Below, one piece after another: positions 57,154-64,000 of a stretch of 64,000 bases of DNA (the first letter of the stretch is position 1; every line of letters starts with the position of its first letter). Location: assembly GCF_000001735.4 (NCBI RefSeq), contig NC_003071.7, forward strand, positions 6,255,151 to 6,319,150, read 5' to 3'. The DNA is from Arabidopsis thaliana (taxonomy: Eukaryota > Streptophyta > Magnoliopsida > Brassicales > Brassicaceae). The translations under genes and the position numbers were made by a program. The notes beneath the pieces were generated by a model, which was not told where the DNA came from, did not search any database, and saw only the letters and a list, made by a program, of their open reading frames with translations.

Positions 57154-58977
57154 GAAAGCAAAACAGTCCATCTATTTATTCCCCGGGAAGGACCCAAGGT
57201 GACACGTTCTTTTAACTGATGTGGCCCTTAACGACGATGTTTTCTCGCCTCTGTATCTTTGTAACTCTTTTTTTTTTTTTTACCATTACAGTGTATTTGC
57301 ATACAAAAGAGGTTCGAGTGACTTTGTGCTTTTTTTTCTCACTTGTGTCCATGGGACTTCTGTAATAGGAAAACTCTGATGTAAGTAGCTTCGGCTAACA
57401 AGACAAGAGAGAGTTACTTGTTTTAGAGTTCATGTTGTTAATTGTTTCCTTTTTTTTTTTTTGTCGACTAATTGTTTCCTTTTATCTTGGAAAAGTGTGA
57501 TTCTCATTTCATTTATCCCTAAACAAAAGAAGGTCCGATTCTTTGTGTAAGTCATCTTCTTTTTAGTTATTAAAGTAAGAATTATATTTTTGACTTTTGA
57601 AAATGTACTTATACGTTTTATATTCCTAACTTTACAAGTTTAAATTAATATAATAAATTATGCAAAAACAAATTTCAAAAAACAATATATTGGATAAATA
57701 TATTGCATATATATTTAGTTAATATTTATTGAATAATTTGGTATTAATATAATAAATTATGCAATACTATGTAACTAAATATATATTGATTAAATTTTTT
57801 ACAAAGATTTTTGTTTTAATATTTATAAATTCTAGTTTCATAGATCGCGCATTTCGCTTATATCACAGTTTTTTTATTAATAGGCTATGTTTTTTAAAGT
57901 ACTTTAATGTTGTAATCTTAGTCACTATTTATTTATAAGCATAAAACTATAATTTCTATGTTTTTGTCGCCTTTAAAAAATCAATATTAATACTAAAATT
58001 TAAACTACATTTAAGTTTGAATCTCTAAAGCTTGTGTTAATGGATAGCTTGGAAAGCTTATCTTTCCGGAGAACATTATTATTGTACAATCTATTAGCTC
58101 TTGATTCTTGAATTTAGTTAGTGCATCTCCTGATTATGTTCCACTTTCATTTTCTTCTAATTTTAGGAATCTGGATGCAAATCCAGGTTAAGTACATTTA
58201 GCTTAATAGAAAGATGATTTGACTCGGACTGATGAAAATGGTGCCAAGACCAAAACTCTACCACTCGGACGAGTCAGGTCAAAAACAACTCAAATTGACT
58301 ATTGAACCATTTTTCTAATCTAGACCAGACACCAAAACTCTACCACAGCTCTCCGACATTGGTGGGCCTAATAAATTCCCACAAATATTTTTTTCTGTTT
58401 TCTTTTTCTATAAACGGTTGGAATTACATCTTTTGAACCCATATTTTTTTTTGTACTAAAATGATTAAACTCGAGCCAAAAAAATATCAATTTATTAGGC
58501 AATCACTACTTGTATAATGCAATTTATGGCGTGATTAGTTCCACAACTGCATATAGACTATCGAATACTTACACTTTTATGTTTTTAGGAATGTGAGTTT
58601 GGAGTTTGTTACCGAAAAACCAATCAAGTTCAAGCTTAAAGCCTTAAACCAATCAAACCATATCACTTTCTATTTTTAGGAATGTGGATGCAAATCAACA
58701 TTAAATACATTTAGTTTCTAAAACCAATGTTACCGGTTTTGATAATTCCCACAAATAATAAGATGTTCATAAAAACGTGGCCAACAACCATTTATGTTCA
58801 CCAACCTAATCGCCCCTCTCTCAAAAAAAAAAAAATCCAATTTTCCAATTTTATTTAACGGTCACATTTTCCTCATTGCCTAATTAAAAACATTCAGACA
58901 CAAATTTAGTTTCTTCTTCTTTTGGTTCTGTCTGAATCCAATTTTCTTATATTTTATTTCCTCCACCACCGTGAGAT
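57154..58977. other. VSR3 3' UTR and VSR3-APK1 spacer
   Basis: 57154-57400 is the VSR3 3' UTR region. The remainder is AT-rich. A short repeat AC(C)AAAACTCTACCAC occurs at about 58251 and 58330, and GGAATGTG(A/G) repeats near 58589 and 58679. No gene seen. A CT-rich leader (TTCTTCTTCTTTTGG, 58912-58926) precedes APK1. Confidence 0.4.
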
Positions 58978-60351
<1,374 letters not shown>

Positions 60352-61164
60352 CATACTTCTAGATACACAAATTTGTTATCTCACGGTCTTAGTTCTATTT
60401 TACGAGCCAAAGTATAAAAGTAAGCAAATCCATGGCTGTTTTATGGAATCACAAGTTCGACAAAATAAATATAAATCTCATAATTTTTCTTGTCCCTTTT
60501 TTTTTGTATCATAAATCTTGATGTTATGGTTCTGTATATAATATGTGTGAAATAAGGTTAAGCCTACTAACCATTTTATATGATCTATAATACAATATAC
60601 TTTGTATGCACTAATGAAACCAAGACTTCATGGCTTATCCAAAATTAGGGACAAAATGGTTGTGATGTTCATGTAGCGTGTACGTTTTGGGGGTCGTTGG
60701 AGTGCTTTTTGCAAGTCAAACACATTTTGTTTTTTCTGGCTGTACATAGAGTCATTCTTCTTACGGAAGACGGCAACATCTCAATGTTTTTTATTCAGTC
60801 TCAATGATTTGACCTTAACCAGGTTGGACCACTACTAACATAGCCAGGTCAAACACGTTTTAGAGCTTTTTATGGATTTGTTTCTAGTCATTTCAACTAA
60901 GAAATTGTTACTTGATTTCTAATAGTTTTTTCAAGTCATTACTCTCGAGAATTAGGGATGATGGACAACAACAGGATACCCTAGAATTATTGGATGTCCC
61001 AATCAAGATTCCGATCCGTCCAAATACTTATACTCTCTATGATTCCACACAAAACATCATGATATTCGTGGGTATCCAGAATCGTAAAAAAAAAAAAAAA
61101 TACTGAAAAATAAAAGTGAATATGCACAAAATAGCCAAATTTTTAAAGACAATGAACAAACTTA
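60352..61164. other. APK1 3' region and spacer, no gene seen
   Basis: The APK1 3' UTR is followed by mixed-composition DNA. The 60912-61106 frame (MISNSFFKSLLSRIRDDGQQ...) ends in a poly-A run and has no recognisable domain; I do not call it. Confidence 0.4.
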
Positions 61165-62937
61165 GGGCCTGACTGGTTTAAACGCAGTGGGTGCGGTTGC
61201 GGTTGCGGGAGTTTGCGGAAACGGACGGTTGCGGTTTTAAGCGTTATCAAGCGTTTTGAACGACTGGTTGAGCGTTTGATAATGAGTGCGTTTGCGGGAG
61301 TTTTATGACTGGTAAACCAGCAGGTGCGATAGTAATTAAATAAAAAACCAAAATAAATATAATATATTACTATTAAAAGAAAGAAAAATACAATATATTA
61401 TTATGATAAATTGATAATATTAGAAAAATTAAACATGCTTAATAATTAAAACCATAAATAAAATATTAAATTCAAAAATAAATAAATTTTGTAAGAAAAA
61501 ACTTAATACTTTATGCATTTGGTACATCACCAAAAATTGCATCAAGTAGTGTGATAAACTGTAAATAACGTTGAACTCGCGGGTTTTCCGGATTGCCTCT
61601 ATACATATGATAAAGTTTCTTCAAGATATCCAAACGATTTTTAACACATCTCCAACTCAAATTTTTTTCATAGTCGCAGCAATACGGTCGAGCGTCGAGT
61701 CTGCTGGATTTTGTTTACGCTTTCTGTTCCTGCTTACATTTTTCACTTGAGTGTGTGTGGAAGATCTCTCTTGTGATGCAAATGGCGGATCCGAGTTAGC
61801 TGAAGTTGGAGAATTTTCCATCGGGGTTTGTGACATCCAATCTGGGGTTGGTGGTCTCATATGATCACGTTCACGATTTTGCATCAGATCTTCTCTCTCA
61901 TCTCCATTATTGTTTGGACATTCACTGTCGCTTAAGTCCAGTACTGGAGCACGACGATGTACACCACGTCTTGGTTGCCATGACTCTTCAACGACAACAG
62001 TTTCATCTCGGAAGACTACATCAAGAAGTGGTATAAACCGCAGTGGATGCGACCGAAGTTTAGCAGCTTCAGGATAAGCCCAATAAACCAAAAACAAAAG
62101 CCAATCAAAATAAGAATATAAAATAAGAAATTAACATATACATATGTGATAACATACCTTAATTTTATCTTTCCACCAATGATCAGGGGCATCAAGACTT
62201 CCTGTCCTTTGATTAGTTCCGAGACCAGTTGACCCAAAAAATGATTTTACGATAGATTTCGTATTGCTTCTTTAAAGTATCAAGTCTGTTCTTAACTTTG
62301 TTCCAATTTAAGGTTATTGGAAATCGTTTTTTAAATTTCACAAGAACATTTTCTTTTCCTTTCTCAATCAAACTTTTGCCTCTATAATTTCCAGCTTGTT
62401 TCTCTAGGGTTATCAGTTCTAACAAGAAACGGGTCATCTCGTCTGACCAAATGATTTTCTAATTGAGAAAACAAATCGAAACATGTATTCAATTAAAAAA
62501 CTAAAAAAAAATACAAAATAAAAAAAACAACGATGCCATGAAATACTCAGAGAATTACACTAGCTAATGAATGGATAGATCATACTTACGTTTGATTCTT
62601 GATTTTGATTTTAATTTTCCTCTGTTTGGGTGGATGCCATAATTGAGAGAATAGGGTTACAATATATTGATTAGGGTTTTCTAATAAGAATAAGATATAT
62701 AGGGTTTGGGTGAAAGACATGATTATTTTAATTAATTAAAAAATAATAAAAAAATTTAACCTAACCGCTACCGCCCGCAACCGCAAACGCTTGCGGGAAT
62801 GAGCTTTTGAAATCTGGCGATTTCGAGCGGTCCAAAGCGGTATCGAGCGGTTTCTATGATTGGTGCCAATCGCTAACAACCGCTACCACCCGCAAACGCT
62901 GCGTTTGCGGGTGGCAGAGGGAGAACTAATCAAGCCC
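61165..62937 (-). mobile_element. Harbinger-type element with only Myb/SANT ORF1
   Basis: Inverted ends: GGGCCTGACTGGTTTAAACG at 61165 and, read from 62937 on the other strand, GGGCTTGATTAGTTCTCCCT. Flanks are TTA (left) and TAA (right), both TWA-type though not identical. Subterminal DNA is full of GCGGTT/AACCGC motifs on both sides (61186-61290, 62762-62912). The only coding content is a Myb/SANT-like protein; no DDE transposase is present, so it would need a partner in trans. Confidence 0.65.
61657..62640 (-). pseudogene. Myb/SANT-like ORF1 protein of the Harbinger element
   Basis: Minus-strand exons: a first exon near 62640-62590 (MASTQTEEN then TAA), a Myb/SANT exon ending near 62157 (WSDEMTRFLLELITLEKQAG, NWNKVKNRLDTLKKQYEIY, then after one extra T in a T-run, DAPDHWWKDKIK), and a C-terminal exon 61657-62080 (YPEAAKLRSHPLRFIPLLD ... 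NRKRKQNPADSTLDRIA) with a basic stretch. PIF/Harbinger ORF1 proteins bind DNA and work with the transposase. The stop and frameshift make this copy non-functional, although domesticated relatives exist in plants. Confidence 0.65.
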
Positions 62938-63718
62938 TAACTATATGTTAGATTAACTTGTCGGAAACATGTTGGAAAATACGTGTAATTACTTAAATAT
63001 CCACAAAAATCTTTCTCTCTGCTATTTTCTTAATTTATATATTTTATTTGGCTATTCAATAATATTACCTATCTATTAAATCAAAAATAAAACTAAATTA
63101 TAATTTATATAGTAAATGTTTCCAAATTGTTTTTTATAATTACTTTAGAGCATATATTATTGAGGTAAGCATTTGGAAACTCTATTCTTTCACCAAAAGT
63201 GTGGATTAGTATGGATTGGTCACCAAAATATTAATACAAAAATGATAGAATCTTTATTTTGTAGTGAACCACTTGCTTTAGGATCGGACTTCAGATACCA
63301 GAAAGTTTCTTGATCCAAACCAAACATAGGAGAACGTAACTTTATATTTTTAAAAAGCCAGTAAGATAGTGATATTTCTTCCATTGATATAAGTCGAATT
63401 ACTCATTCAGTTTTGATAAGATATTCATGGTGCACAAATTATCTAATAATTTAGGACAAGATAACTAAGATTTTTTTTTGCCATTAATCTTATCCAAGTG
63501 AATGAATCTTAAGTATCCTAACCCTAAAATCATCAATCCAAACTAACAAATCTACCCTAAGTCCCAAGTTGGAAAACTACACACTTGCTTAATATTGGAA
63601 GGAGAAGCTAGTAGAATGGAAGAAGACATCATAAATCACATAATGAAAGATGAGATAAGAAATGTTTCTAGATTGGCAGAGGGATATGATCACCATCTTG
63701 TTCATGTTTTTACAAATA
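62938..63718. other. AT-rich spacer, no gene seen
   Basis: No conserved reading frame. 63420-63700 has some non-repetitive, gene-flank-like composition but nothing I can assign. Confidence 0.35.
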
Positions 63719-64000
63719 CTAGGGCGAAACCCGCGCCAAGCCGCGGGCTTTTTTCTTTAATATAATTTATTAAATGTTATTTGTCATGATTCATAATATA
63801 TGTAGAACAAAAAGATTCATTACAAAAAGTGATTGGGAACACAATGCATTTGTTAATTTTTTTTAGTAAGATCTATATAGTCTTTATAAGTTTTGGAAGC
63901 TAATATTTTGCTTTACGAACATCTATTTAGAACAGTCATTAAAAAACAAAAAAATGAAAAGAGTTAAAAATTATAATATGCTAATTCTGGTGAGGTTAAA
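63719..64000 (-). mobile_element. Helitron 3' terminus, element runs past window end
   Basis: On the minus strand the sequence ends with a hairpin CCCGCG/CGCGGG (63730-63735 and 63742-63747, 6-base loop), eleven bases from a terminal CTAG (63722-63719) adjoining T. This is a typical ATREP-like Helitron 3' end. The 5' end lies beyond 64000. Confidence 0.75.

Noticed and set aside
60912..61106. 64-aa frame MISNSFFKSLLSRIRDDG...
   Set aside because: No recognisable motif and terminates in a poly-A run; likely chance.

Overview
This is plant nuclear DNA: AT-rich, with short GT-AG introns and many transposon classes. The gene order matches the Arabidopsis chromosome 2 block that I recall as At2g14660 to At2g14750: EVE protein, SUC8, MEE13, a GH10 xylanase, an F-box gene, VSR4, VSR3, APK1. 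The locus numbers are from memory and unchecked. Because many genes have 7-17 small exons, I joined exons by hand and tested reading phase across every join. Seven multi-exon or large genes come out as complete open frames: SUC8 492 aa, MEE13 629 aa, GH10 570 aa, a nucleotide-sugar transporter 346 aa, VSR4 628 aa, VSR3 628 aa and APK1 276 aa. The EVE (158 aa) and F-box (362 aa) genes are single-exon.

Layout. 1-5.8 kb: LTR/Athila-like debris and a dead Ty3/gypsy chromovirus that abuts the first exon of an ITPK-like gene. 6-8.05 kb: AT-rich DNA ending in a Helitron 3' terminus. 8.13-15.95 kb: a full-length minus-strand Ty3/gypsy element with two ~1.16-kb LTRs and a perfect 5-bp target duplication, but disabled coding. 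16.0-17.0 kb: a MULE-like element carrying F-box/kelch-like sequence. 17.3-30.9 kb: EVE gene, MATE pseudogene, SUC8, YSL-like fragment, MEE13, GH10 gene. 31-34.3 kb: gene-poor DNA. 34.3-37.4 kb: 10-exon nucleotide-sugar transporter. 38.2-43.3 kb: a scar of an old tandem segmental duplication, later hit by a short LTR element, a hAT element and a Helitron. 43.8-49.0 kb: F-box gene and VSR4. 49.9-52.7 kb: a decayed PIF/Harbinger element with a nested Tourist-like MITE. 53.7-57.2 kb: VSR3, head-to-head with VSR4. 59-60.4 kb: APK1. 61.2-62.9 kb: a Harbinger-type element that carries only the Myb/SANT ORF1. From 63.7 kb: a Helitron running out of the window.

The host genes do not form one pathway. 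They cover sucrose/H+ symport (SUC8), Golgi/ER sugar-nucleotide supply (transporter), wall xylan modification (GH10), vacuolar protein sorting (VSR3/VSR4), PAPS synthesis for sulfation (APK1), SCF ubiquitination (F-box), base-modification reading (EVE) and a coiled-coil protein (MEE13). I found no evidence of an undescribed molecular system. The most informative new content is structural: the segmental-duplication scar at 38-43 kb, an abrupt identity change between the VSR paralogues, and several elements with complete termini and target duplications that can be dated relative to each other.
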